Shown piece after piece: positions 15,466 through 23,867 of a stretch of 36,526 nt of DNA (the first letter of the stretch is position 1; every line of letters starts with the position of its first letter). Source of the DNA: Pseudomonadota bacterium (GTDB lineage: Bacteria > Pseudomonadota > Gammaproteobacteria > Xanthomonadales > Xanthomonadaceae); assembly GCA_018241125.1 (NCBI GenBank), contig JAFEEL010000029.1:1-36526 (forward strand), read 5' to 3'. Made by a program: the position numbers and the translations under genes. The notes under the pieces were generated by a model. It was not told where the DNA came from. It saw only the letters and a program-made list of their open reading frames with translations, and ran no database searches.

Positions 15466-16437
15466 TCAGAAACTGCGGCTGATGCCGATGTCGAACGCGG
15501 CTTTGATCAGGTTTTCGTTGTCGCCGTCGAGCGTGTGCCCGATGTCGGCGGTCAACAGGTAGCGGTCGCTGAGCTGGTAGTCCACGCCGGCATGGATTTC
15601 GTTGAAGCTGACGTTGCGGATCGTGTCGTGGTACAGCAACACGTCCTGGTTCAACGAACCGTCCGGATTGAACAACGCGCCCGGCAGGCCGAGGCCGCCG
15701 TAGCTTTGCCGATGCGTCCATCCGACTCGCGCCGACAGCAGCGGCGAGAAGTAGTAGCCGACATCCAGCCCGATGGTGCTGTGGTTGACCTTGGTGATGG
15801 CGATCTTCTCCATCACCGAATACGACACGTCGCCGGTGATATATACGTTCTGCCACGGTCGCGGTAGCCGCCCACCGGCGGTGATGCCGAAGTCCAGTTC
15901 GGTCTGGTCGAGGCCGAGCGCGGATTCGCCGTAGAACTGGTAGTCGTGGGTCGGCGCGCCGTATCGCAGGTACGGCGTGAGCAGCACCGGCGCAGTCAAC
16001 CATTGGTAACGAACGCCGACGCTCCAGTCCTTCCAGCCGCCGCGGTAATGGCCGTCGTCGATGAAGCGCTGGCCGTGCGGATCGGTGAAGATGCGCGGAT
16101 CGTGGTCGGTGTGCGCGGCCATGTTGCTGCCGTAGGGCAGCGACGCGCTCACCGCCCAGCGGTCGGCGAATCCGTAATCCACGTTCAGATGCACCGTGCG
16201 GTAGTGGGCGATGCCGATCGTCCCCCGGTTGCCCTGGCTGTCGGTGCGATCCTCGACCAGCGCCTGCGCGTAGTCGGTGGAGATCGAACCGTGGCCCTTG
16301 TCCGGTACCGCGACTTGCGCGTGGGCTTGCGGCATCCACATCGTTGCGGCCAGCAGTGCGCACGTCGCCCATGCCGAGCCATGACGAGGCGAGATCGCCC
16401 CTGCGCGCGTGTGGTTGGTGCCAGTGTTTCCAAGCAT
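15466..16437 (-). CDS. Outer-membrane beta-barrel protein (paralogue 1)
   Basis: A 323-residue protein with a signal peptide (about residues 1-41, cleavage near 'PQAHA-QVAV'), alternating amphipathic strands throughout and a C-terminal '...DIGISRSF', the terminal Phe recognised by the BAM machinery. It shares blocks with the gene at 16665-17678: 'DKGHGS', 'H.N.DYG..DRWA.S..LP', 'FIDDGHYRGGWKDWSVGVRY' and 'DYQL.D.Y'. It resembles the loosely defined 'transporter/phenol degradation MetA'-type barrels, so transport is a guess. GGGGAG sits 8 bp before the ATG. A repeat element separates it from its paralogue. Confidence 0.85.
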   Translation of the reverse strand: MLGNTGTNHTRAGAISPRHGSAWATCALLAATMWMPQAHAQVAVPDKGHGSISTDYAQALVEDRTDSQGNRGTIGIAHYRTVHLNVDYGFADRWAVSASLPYGSNMAAHTDHDPRIFTDPHGQRFIDDGHYRGGWKDWSVGVRYQWLTAPVLLTPYLRYGAPTHDYQFYGESALGLDQTELDFGITAGGRLPRPWQNVYITGDVSYSVMEKIAITKVNHSTIGLDVGYYFSPLLSARVGWTHRQSYGGLGLPGALFNPDGSLNQDVLLYHDTIRNVSFNEIHAGVDYQLSDRYLLTADIGHTLDGDNENLIKAAFDIGISRSF

Positions 16438-16502
16438 CTCGAACTCCCCGGGTTGCCGATTGTTGTTCTTGTCGCTGGGTGTTGTTGGGCATCATGGAAT
16501 AA

Positions 16503-16628
16503 CCGCTTTCCCCCGCGTGCGGGGGAAGCGCCTGCCCCGGACTTGATCCGGGGTTGGGATGGGGGTGCTTTGCTGGCGTGCAAAGTCGCCCCCACCTCAA
16601 TCCTCCCCCGCAAGCGGGGGAGGAAGTG
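16503..16628. repeat. Composite intergenic repeat, inverted relative to 32272-32373
   Basis: Between the two barrel genes. Read on the minus strand it runs CACTTCCTCCCCCGCTTGCG, then a GGGGGAGGATTGAGGTGGGG block, a variable spacer, CCCCCATCCC, and CTTCCCCCGCACGCGGGGGA. The same order of blocks occurs on the plus strand at 32272-32373. The two end palindromes can form strong hairpins. No coding potential is seen. Confidence 0.85.
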
Positions 16629-16664
16629 AATTTCAGTCCTCACCTGCAAGAAGCGAAGAACGCA

Positions 16665-17678
16665 TCAAAAACTGCGGCTGATGCCGAAGTTGGCGTCGTA
16701 GTTGTAGAAGTGCGTGTTGGCGACGGTCAATGTGCGGCTGATGTCGAACGACAACTGGTAATGATCGTTGAGCTGGTAATCCAGCCCGGCGGCCAGCGTG
16801 GTCATGCGCAGCAGGAACAGCTGGTCGTGGTAGAAGATGTTGTTGAAATTCGGCGAGCCGTCCGGGTTCGCGAAGCTCGACACAGCATCGGCACCATTGC
16901 CGAAGGAATTGTCGTGTTCGATCGACGCATGCCCGACCAGGCGCGGGGTGATGTTGTAGCCGAGTTTCAGGCTGATGGCGCTGTGGTTGACCGTGCGGTC
17001 GTCGTGCAGGAACTGGTTCGCGAGCGGATCGAGATGCTTCGTCGATTGCTCGAACGTGTAGGCAAGGCCCGCCTGCCAGAACAGGTTCTGCCACGGTGGC
17101 GGGAACCAGTTGCCGAGATACACGCCGACCTGCAACGCCTTCTGGTCGGTGCCGAGTGCGGAGTGCGCGAAGTAGGTGTAGGTGTGGTTGGGCTGGGTGT
17201 AGGCAACGTAGGGCGTGACCAAGAACGGTCGCGCAAGCCACTGGTAGCGCAGGCCCACGCTCCAGTCGGACCAGCCAGCGTGGTAGCGGCCATCGTCTTG
17301 GAAGCGCTGCCGGTTCGGGAACGGAAACACGCGCGGATCGTGCGGGTCGTTGCCGGTGTAGCGGTTGCTCTCGAACGGCAGGCCGACACTGATCGCCCAG
17401 CGATCGGACAGGCCGTAGTCGATGTTCAGGTGCGCGGTGCGATCGATGACCTTGCCGAAGTCGGCCAAATTTCCATCCGAAAAGCTGAGCTTGGTGGACT
17501 GCTTCTGCTCGTAGTCCAGCGTCAGCGAACCATGGCCCTTGCCGGGCAGCCAGGCTTGCGCCTGCGCGGGCAGCGTCGCGGCGGCGGAGCACAGCGCCAG
17601 CGCGCATGCCATCGCGGACGCGCAACTCCCCACCCGCGCGCGCAAGGGCGCGCGGGCAGTGCCTGTCAGGTATTTCAT
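16665..17678 (-). CDS. Outer-membrane beta-barrel protein (paralogue 2)
   Basis: A 337-residue protein with a signal peptide (about 1-42, ending 'PAQAQA') and a predicted barrel ending 'NFGISRSF' with terminal Phe. It is homologous along its length to the downstream barrel at 15466-16437, indicating tandem duplication with strong divergence. The ATG overlaps the stop of the exported receiver-like gene by 4 bp (ATGA at 17675-17678), so the two are translated from one mRNA. No ligand can be inferred; the family is usually annotated only as 'transporter'. Confidence 0.85.
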   Translation of the reverse strand: MKYLTGTARAPLRARVGSCASAMACALALCSAAATLPAQAQAWLPGKGHGSLTLDYEQKQSTKLSFSDGNLADFGKVIDRTAHLNIDYGLSDRWAISVGLPFESNRYTGNDPHDPRVFPFPNRQRFQDDGRYHAGWSDWSVGLRYQWLARPFLVTPYVAYTQPNHTYTYFAHSALGTDQKALQVGVYLGNWFPPPWQNLFWQAGLAYTFEQSTKHLDPLANQFLHDDRTVNHSAISLKLGYNITPRLVGHASIEHDNSFGNGADAVSSFANPDGSPNFNNIFYHDQLFLLRMTTLAAGLDYQLNDHYQLSFDISRTLTVANTHFYNYDANFGISRSF

Positions 17679-18193
17679 GACTTGGCGGAAGCCATCATGG
17701 TGTTGATGGATTTCAGGTATTGGCCGAGGCTCGCGCCGTCGACCAGAAAGGCCTTGTAGTGCTCTCGCACGTCGGGCAGGTCGCCCGCGCTGCGCGCGAC
17801 GACTGGCAGCAGGTGCGGCCGATCGGTCGCGCTGGCGGTGGCCGCGTCGACCGTGGCCATGCTGCCGATGGCGGCGATGACCACATCGTAATGATGGCCG
17901 CGCAGGGCGTCGGTCAATGCGTCGGCATCGCTGACGATGGTCAGTGTATGGCCGGCCTTCTTCAGGCCCGCGTACAGCGCGTCGCGATCGGCGTGCGACA
18001 TCGTCGAGTCCGGGGCGGAGTAGATCAGCACCGTCGCCGGACGCGGTGCGAGATAGCCCTGATAAGCCAAGCCCTTGCCGGTATTGAACTGCCCCTCACC
18101 GCAGGCCAGCGCGGTGGCGGGCAGTGCGGCCACGAACAGCGTTGCGATTGCCGCAGCCAGCAAACCGGATTGCAACGGGTGCGCGGTGTTCAT
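17675..18193 (-). CDS. Exported receiver-like (CheY-fold) protein without phospho-acceptor
   Basis: A 172-residue protein with a clear signal peptide (residues 1-30, 'LLAAAIATLFVAALPATALA') and Cys31 directly after. A lipoprotein site is possible, but Ala at -3 is a poor lipobox. The mature part reads like a response-regulator receiver: 'ATVLIYSAPDS' (strand 1), 'LYAGLKKAGHTLTIVSDADA', 'YDVVIAAIGS' (strand 3), 'LLPVVARSAG' (strand 4) and 'YKAFLVDGASLGQYLKSI' (strand 5). The Asp expected at the end of strand 3 is Ala108, and the Lys expected after strand 5 is Asp152, so it cannot signal by normal phosphotransfer. The stop overlaps the barrel gene. The fold assignment is by motif reading and needs structure prediction. 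Confidence 0.7.
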   Translation of the reverse strand: MNTAHPLQSGLLAAAIATLFVAALPATALACGEGQFNTGKGLAYQGYLAPRPATVLIYSAPDSTMSHADRDALYAGLKKAGHTLTIVSDADALTDALRGHHYDVVIAAIGSMATVDAATASATDRPHLLPVVARSAGDLPDVREHYKAFLVDGASLGQYLKSINTMMASAKS

Positions 18194-18347
18194 ATCGATC
18201 TCCCGATGTGACGGTGAACAACGAGTGCGGTAACCAACGCCTGATCCCAAGTGGATTGCCGAGCTTGCTGGATTGTGCGCCGGGACTTGGAACCGGGCCA
18301 GTGTCGCACCGCGTCAGCCGGCGAGTGGGCCGTCAGGCTCGTTGTGG

Positions 18348-18752
18348 TTACTGGCGGAAGCGATGCAGCGCGAAGGTGCCGCGAATGCCTTGCACATACC
18401 ACAACAGGCACACCACCATAGCCACCATCGCCAAGCCGTGCGGCACTCCGATCCTGGCGATCAGGAAGGCCACCTCGGCCAGAAATAGGCAGAACCCGAC
18501 AACCGCCGCGATGCGACTGCGTTTGTGGATGCCGAACATCACGGCGAAGAACAGTGCCGCGTTTCCAAACATGAAAGCCTGGATGTGGTCTGAGAGTAGC
18601 TGTTCGATTGCATCTGACGACACGGTTGCCTCAGCTGTGCCGACTGCGGTCAACAACGCGGCCAGGACACCCAACCGAGTAGCGTTCACGGCGGCCGCCT
18701 CGGTATCCAAAGTCGGCCATAAGCCGGCATTCCAGTTCTGGGTTTCAGACAT
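18348..18752 (-). CDS. Small integral membrane protein of unknown function
   Basis: A 134-residue protein starting MSETQNWNAGLWPTLDTEAA. It has about four hydrophobic segments (roughly residues 26-42, 58-73, 82-98 and 104-120) and a basic C-terminus (ALHRFRQ). Its plan of an N-terminal cytoplasmic stretch and four helices is like small MAPEG- or DoxX-sized proteins, but no family motif is recognised. GGGGAGAAATAAA immediately before the ATG at 18750-18752 is a strong ribosome-binding site, so the in-frame extension to 18806 is rejected. It lies 86 bp downstream of the kinase gene and 154 bp upstream of the exported receiver-like gene, all on the minus strand. Confidence 0.75.
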   Translation of the reverse strand: MSETQNWNAGLWPTLDTEAAAVNATRLGVLAALLTAVGTAEATVSSDAIEQLLSDHIQAFMFGNAALFFAVMFGIHKRSRIAAVVGFCLFLAEVAFLIARIGVPHGLAMVAMVVCLLWYVQGIRGTFALHRFRQ

Positions 18753-18838
18753 TTTATTTCTCCCCTGCATGGGCGGGCCGACGAGGTTTTCGCCCGCTTT
18801 CTTCAAGCACTACGCAAGTTGGCGCTGGGAATGACAGG

Positions 18839-21800
18839 CTAGCGAGCGGGAGTTGCCGAAGCGGCGGGTTCCAGGGTGATCGCGAACACTTCGGCGGGCA
18901 CCGTCGTGGTCACGTCGAGGCAGCGGATGGTGCGATCTGGATGCGGATTGGGCAGGCGCGGGGCGACGATCACGTCCGAACCCAGGCCGGTGAGCGCCCA
19001 TGTGGTATCGGTCGCAAACGCGAATGGCACGGCGGCGTCCTGACCCTCGTATCCGGGCGCGTCGCGGCCGGCGCGGATCGGCAACGCGGCACTGCCGCCG
19101 TCCACGTAGTGCAGGGTGACCTCGCCGAGCAACGTGTCCATCGGCAACGGCGTGATCAGGCTCGCCTCGAACAGCAGATGCACCGCCGCCACCGGCGTGG
19201 CCGGAACCGCGAGGCAGTGAATCGGATGTTGGATCGTGTCGGTGACCGGATCGACCATGCCGCGGATGTCGAAGTCGGTTCCGGCGATGCGTTGAACACC
19301 GGCCGGGTACGGCAGCAGGGTCGGCAGCACGTTGTAGTAGGTGTTGTGCACGGTGTCGGGCGCCATGTCGTAGTACGGCGTGAGGTCGAGCAGCAGCGGC
19401 GACGTGCCGACGCTGCGTTCGGGCACGACCACGCCGATGCGATTGGGTGCGGTCGTGTCGGAAGATGGGCGTGTGTCGGCGGCAGGCCAGCGCCCGGGAT
19501 CGTGCGCGCGCAGCGCGGCGCGTTCCGAAGGCAGCGGCGCTACGACGAATTGCTGGCTCTCGTTGCCGACGCTCAGGTGCGCCATCGCGTCGGCAAGCGC
19601 ATAGGTGCTGCGCGACTCGGGCGCGATCGGCCAGACCAGCCAATGGCCTTGCACGGTGCGTGCCAGCAGTTTGCGGTTGTCGGGCGAAAACGCGAGTTGT
19701 TCGATAGTGTCGATGGCGTTGGTGTCGGCCTGCAACGGCGGACCGATCGCTGCCATCGTCTCAACATCGTAGATCTGCACCTCGCGACGGAAGGCTCGTG
19801 CAAGCAGTCGGCCATCCGCGCTGAGGACGGTGGTGGCGACGGCATCGCTCGATGCGCTGCGTTCGAGCGTGCGCGTCGTGCCAGCAGGCGCTATCAGGAG
19901 ATCCTGCGTACTGCCGGCGACGAATGCACCGGCTGTCGTCGCTGCCACGCCGAGCGGGCGCGCTTGCGCGGTCGGGTGCTTCGCGATCACCTTGTCGGTA
20001 ACCGGGTTCCAGTCGATCAAGCTGTCGCTGCCCAGGCGCGGATCGCCCGCGCGCAACACCAGCAGCACGTCGTCGCCGCTTGTCGCGAAATCGGCCCATT
20101 GCACCGGCTGGTAGGGATCGTTCGCATACGCGCCGATCTTGCGCAGGCCATTCGTCGCGAACACGATGGTTGCGCCGTTCGCATCGTCGGTCGCGCCGAC
20201 CACGAGCAGCCTCGAGGCATCGGCCGAAAACGCGAGATGTCGCAATTGCCCCGGCAGCACCGCCTCGCCCGGCAGGCGCACGCCCTTGCGCGCATCGAAC
20301 AATTGCAGTTTTTCAACGAAACCATGCGAGCTGCCGCCGCCAAATGCCAACACCACGCGCGAGCCGTCCGCGCTGGCGAGCAGGCGCTCCGGACTGTTCT
20401 CCAGCGCGATCGGTGCGAAGCGTTCGCGCATCGTCGCGGTGTCGTAGGCGCGCAGTTCCGGGCCGACGGTCAGCACGAGCAAGCGTCCGCCATCCAGCAG
20501 TTCTGCGAAGCCCGGCGGCTGCGGCAATGTCAGCCACGGGGTGACGCCGATGCCGGATGCATCGACGATGCGCACCCGGTTCCATGCGACATCGACCAGT
20601 CGGTGTCCATCGAAATACGTCCGCTCCGGCATCTGGCGCGCGGCCATCGCCGGCAGCGTCGCCGGCAACGGCATCCGCCACAGGCGCAGTTGGCCGTCCA
20701 TGCCGGCGGTGGCGAGCAGGCCGGAAGTGAACGACCATGCGGCGGGATAGCGCCCGGACAAGCCATGCGGCGCGGCCGCGGCGGCGATGCGCAGCGCCGG
20801 GACCGCGCGCGGGCCGGGCAGCGGCAACCGCCACAGCGCGGTCTTGCCTTCGCCGCTGGCGATCAACAGGCGTTGGGCGTGGCTGAGGCCGACGCGCTGC
20901 ACCTTGAAATCCTGTTTCATCTGCCCGGCGACCAGCGAATCGCCCGTCCTGGCGTCGAACGCATCGACCGCGCCGTCCTCGCCGCCCACTGCCAGCCATG
21001 CATCGTCCTCGCTGAAACCAACCCAGGTGATCTCGCGTCCGCGCGCCTTGGGCAACTGGCGCAGCGTGCGGGTGGCGACGTCGAGCAGGAAGGCGCGCCC
21101 CTCGAAATCGCCGAGCGCCAGCGTCTTCCCATCGTGGCTCAGCGCCCACGCGAAGATGCCGGCATTGCCGGGGATGGCGATGTCGTGCGGGGTGGCGAGA
21201 TCGGCGAGATCGTACTGGCTCAGATAGCGCGCTACGTGCGGAATATAAAATGCGGCATGCGCCTGCGGATCGAGCAACCAGGGCATCTCGTAGTTCGCGA
21301 AAGACACCGGCACGAGCAGCGATTGCGGGCGCCAGGGCTGCGTTAGCCAGAGCTGCGCGCGATGCTGCTGATCGTGCAGGATGGCGTAGCCGCCGTCCGC
21401 GCTGTAGGTCGCATCGGCGAAATCCTTGAACGCGGCGGGAGGCTCGACGAGCGCGCCTTGATCCAGATCGATCATCCAGGTGTCGCCATCGTCCGGGCTT
21501 GCGATGGTCGTGAACCACTCCAGCGTGGCGCGCAGGCGATGGTTGTCGATGAAGCGCAGCAGTTGCACCGTGCGGCGCTGGCCGTCCGAACTGAATATCT
21601 GGGCGAGGCTGACGCGGCCACGTTCGCTGAGCGTCGCGGTGTCGTACCAGCGCACGGACTGGTCGTTGAACGCCACGGCGAGCGTGCGTGCGTCCGGGCT
21701 GATCGCGACCGCCATCGGGTTGGCGTCGGCGATGACGGTGCGGTCGATCAAGGTCGCGCCCAGTCCCTCCAACAGGCCCAGACGTCGCCGATCCACCGCT

Positions 21801-23080
21801 GCCGCGTCGGGCGCACCGGCTTTTTGCTCATCGACGATATTGGTGAGCAGCTTGGACATGGCCGCATAGCCGTCGCCGCTGCGCTGCAGGCCCAGCGCGG
21901 CATCGCGCCGGCTTTCCCACAGCAATCCCTGCGCGGTTCGCGCATTGCCCTGCGCGCGTCGCCACTGTTGCAAGGTGGCGAGCAGCCCGCCGATCAACAC
22001 CAGCACGGTCGCCGCGATGGCGAAGGCCAGGCGTGGGTCGCGGCGCGCCCAGCGCAGCGTGCGTTGCGCGCGATTGAGCGGGCGCACCGAAACCGGGCGG
22101 CCTTCGATGAAGCGGCTCAGGTCGTCGGCCAGTTCGCGTGCCCGCGTGTAGCGCGCGGCAGGATCCTTGGCCAGACACTTCAGGCAGATCGCGTCCAGAT
22201 CGGCCGGGATGCCCTTGCGCAGCGCGCGCGGCGGCTGCACCGTGCCATCGACCACCCGCTGCAAGGTTTCCTGCGGGGTCGCGCCGAGGAATGGCGGCGC
22301 ACCGGTCAGCAACTGGTAGAGGATCGCGCCGAGCCCGTAGATGTCGGTGGCCACCCCGATGTTCCGGGTTTGCGCCTGCGCCTGCTCAGGCGCCATGTAC
22401 GAAGGCGTCCCCGAGACTTCCTCGGCCTGCTCGGCCAGCGCCTCGTCGATGCGCCGCGCCAGCCCGAAGTCGGCCACCAGCGGTTCCCCGTGTTCGTCGA
22501 CCAGGATGTTGCCGGGCTTGAGATCCAGATGCAGCACACCCAGCCGGTGCGCGTAATCGAGCGCCTCGGCGACGGTGCGCATCAGGCGCGCGGCGACGAT
22601 CGGCGCGTACGGCCCGGATTGGCCCAGCAGCGTGGCCAGCGATTGGCCGCGCACGAGTTGCATCGAAAAATAATGCAGGTCTTCGTACGAGCCAGTCTCG
22701 TACACGGTGACGATGTTCGGGTGCTCCATCCGCGCCGCGGATTTGGCCTCCTCGCGAAAGCGCGTGATGAAGTCGGCCGAGGCCCACGGGCCGGCGGCCA
22801 GCAGCTTGAGCGCAACCTCGCGATCGAGCGCTTTCTGGCGCGCGCGGTAGACCACGCCCATGCCGCCCTGACCGATCTTTTCGAGCAGCTCGTACACCCC
22901 GAAGTCGCGTTGCGCGGGGTCACTCAAATCCAGATCGAGCGCCTCGGGCGGCAGGAACGCCAGATGGCGCGGCCCGATGGTGTGGCCGCCGGCCTGATCC
23001 ACGCCGTCGGCGAAGGCCAGGCGCGCCAGTCCGGTGGCCGCCGGCCCGATCGGTAGCGGCAGCACCTGAGTTTGGCTCAC
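18839..23080 (-). CDS. Transmembrane Ser/Thr protein kinase with beta-propeller region
   Basis: A 1413-residue protein. The kinase domain covers about residues 60-330: Gly loop 'IGQGGMGVVY' (69-78), Lys92 in 'VALK', catalytic 'HLDLKPGN' (Asp186), 'DFG' at 204-206, and 'GTPSYMAPEQ'. All catalytic residues are present. A membrane helix lies at about 350-370, followed by a helical stretch and about 780 residues of WD40/PQQ-like blades ('ISPDARTLAVAFNDQSVRWY', 'LSHDGKTLALGDFEGRAFLL'). The last ~180 residues ('LLLDLTPYYDM', 'GVQRIAGTDFDIRGM') resemble the terminal beta-rich region of planctomycete-type WD40 kinases (from memory). The membrane helix would place the propeller in the periplasm as a sensor. 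The ATG overlaps the upstream sigma gene by 4 bp, so sigma and kinase are made together. Confidence 0.92.
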   Translation of the reverse strand: MSQTQVLPLPIGPAATGLARLAFADGVDQAGGHTIGPRHLAFLPPEALDLDLSDPAQRDFGVYELLEKIGQGGMGVVYRARQKALDREVALKLLAAGPWASADFITRFREEAKSAARMEHPNIVTVYETGSYEDLHYFSMQLVRGQSLATLLGQSGPYAPIVAARLMRTVAEALDYAHRLGVLHLDLKPGNILVDEHGEPLVADFGLARRIDEALAEQAEEVSGTPSYMAPEQAQAQTRNIGVATDIYGLGAILYQLLTGAPPFLGATPQETLQRVVDGTVQPPRALRKGIPADLDAICLKCLAKDPAARYTRARELADDLSRFIEGRPVSVRPLNRAQRTLRWARRDPRLAFAIAATVLVLIGGLLATLQQWRRAQGNARTAQGLLWESRRDAALGLQRSGDGYAAMSKLLTNIVDEQKAGAPDAAAVDRRRLGLLEGLGATLIDRTVIADANPMAVAISPDARTLAVAFNDQSVRWYDTATLSERGRVSLAQIFSSDGQRRTVQLLRFIDNHRLRATLEWFTTIASPDDGDTWMIDLDQGALVEPPAAFKDFADATYSADGGYAILHDQQHRAQLWLTQPWRPQSLLVPVSFANYEMPWLLDPQAHAAFYIPHVARYLSQYDLADLATPHDIAIPGNAGIFAWALSHDGKTLALGDFEGRAFLLDVATRTLRQLPKARGREITWVGFSEDDAWLAVGGEDGAVDAFDARTGDSLVAGQMKQDFKVQRVGLSHAQRLLIASGEGKTALWRLPLPGPRAVPALRIAAAAAPHGLSGRYPAAWSFTSGLLATAGMDGQLRLWRMPLPATLPAMAARQMPERTYFDGHRLVDVAWNRVRIVDASGIGVTPWLTLPQPPGFAELLDGGRLLVLTVGPELRAYDTATMRERFAPIALENSPERLLASADGSRVVLAFGGGSSHGFVEKLQLFDARKGVRLPGEAVLPGQLRHLAFSADASRLLVVGATDDANGATIVFATNGLRKIGAYANDPYQPVQWADFATSGDDVLLVLRAGDPRLGSDSLIDWNPVTDKVIAKHPTAQARPLGVAATTAGAFVAGSTQDLLIAPAGTTRTLERSASSDAVATTVLSADGRLLARAFRREVQIYDVETMAAIGPPLQADTNAIDTIEQLAFSPDNRKLLARTVQGHWLVWPIAPESRSTYALADAMAHLSVGNESQQFVVAPLPSERAALRAHDPGRWPAADTRPSSDTTAPNRIGVVVPERSVGTSPLLLDLTPYYDMAPDTVHNTYYNVLPTLLPYPAGVQRIAGTDFDIRGMVDPVTDTIQHPIHCLAVPATPVAAVHLLFEASLITPLPMDTLLGEVTLHYVDGGSAALPIRAGRDAPGYEGQDAAVPFAFATDTTWALTGLGSDVIVAPRLPNPHPDRTIRCLDVTTTVPAEVFAITLEPAASATPAR

Positions 23081-23826
23081 TCCGAATGCCCGGACAGCAT
23101 TCGTGCCAGCGACGTCCGTTCGGCTTCCAGATCGGCCGGGCTGGCCACGGTTTCCAGCAATTCTTCCTCGGCCAGTTCGCGAAAGCGCTGGCGCATCCGC
23201 TTGACCGCGATCGCCACCACCATTGGCGGCAACTTCAACTGCTGCGCAAGTTCCTGATACTGGCCGGCGACCGGCTCGGCGGTGAGGAAGGGCTGCAACA
23301 CCTCGAACATTGCGTTGCGCCCGCCCTGCGCGGCTTCGGCGGCCAGCCGCCGCAGGCTGCGACTGAGCACTTCCAGCGCGAAGCTGCGGTGATAGGCCTG
23401 CGTGGGCGTAACGTTGGCATCGGGTTCAGCGGCCAACCGGGATTCGAGTTGCTCGGGGGTGAACGGTGGCACCAGCCCTTGCTGTGCGATCAACGACTGG
23501 TAGTTGCGCCAGTCGTCGCGCAAGAATGCATTCATGCGGTCGAGCAGGAAATCGCGGAATCGACCCTTGCCGCGCGGATCGGCCTCGGCCAGCGCGCCGG
23601 GCAGGTAGGCGAAGAAGGCCAGACACAGCGCATTGGCCGACGCGGCATCGTGCCCGCTGCGGCGCACGTAGGCGTAGATCGGATACCAGTAGCGCTGCGA
23701 CAAATCGCGCAGCGAGCGCGCCGCGAGATCGGCGCTGGGATGCCGCAGATCCAGCACGAGCGACCAGCGCGTTTGCGAGAAGTGTTGTGGCGAAACGCGG
23801 GCGCTGCTCGTGGAATGGTTGGCCAT
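23077..23826 (-). CDS. ECF-type sigma factor, atypical region 2.2, coupled to kinase
   Basis: A 249-residue protein of the kinase-linked ECF sigma group that opens with a 'TQWS'-like motif (here 'FSQTRWSLVLDL', residues 16-27). Region 2 includes 'YWYPIYAYVRRSGHD'; a linker follows, then region 4 helix-turn-helix near 'YQELAQQLKLPPMVVAIAVK' (about 190-210). The usual acidic DAEDLTQ motif of region 2.2 is replaced by 'DAASANALCLAFF' (60-72), which has lost all but one acidic residue and carries Ser63. In V. parahaemolyticus EcfP a comparable defect is repaired by kinase phosphorylation of a Thr. GGGGAGGA 8 bp before the ATG is a strong ribosome-binding site. The stop overlaps the kinase start by 4 bp. 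Confidence 0.82.
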   Translation of the reverse strand: MANHSTSSARVSPQHFSQTRWSLVLDLRHPSADLAARSLRDLSQRYWYPIYAYVRRSGHDAASANALCLAFFAYLPGALAEADPRGKGRFRDFLLDRMNAFLRDDWRNYQSLIAQQGLVPPFTPEQLESRLAAEPDANVTPTQAYHRSFALEVLSRSLRRLAAEAAQGGRNAMFEVLQPFLTAEPVAGQYQELAQQLKLPPMVVAIAVKRMRQRFRELAEEELLETVASPADLEAERTSLARMLSGHSE

Positions 23827-23867
23827 GCGGTGGATCCTCCCCGGACGAATCTACGCCAAAGCGCGGC

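Noticed and set aside
18941-23056. Two long plus-strand open frames (801 and 564 codons) opposite the kinase gene
   Set aside because: They are antisense shadows of the kinase frame in GC-rich DNA: the translations are rich in Arg, His, Gln and Ala, show no domain motifs, and the opposite strand encodes a recognisable kinase and propeller.
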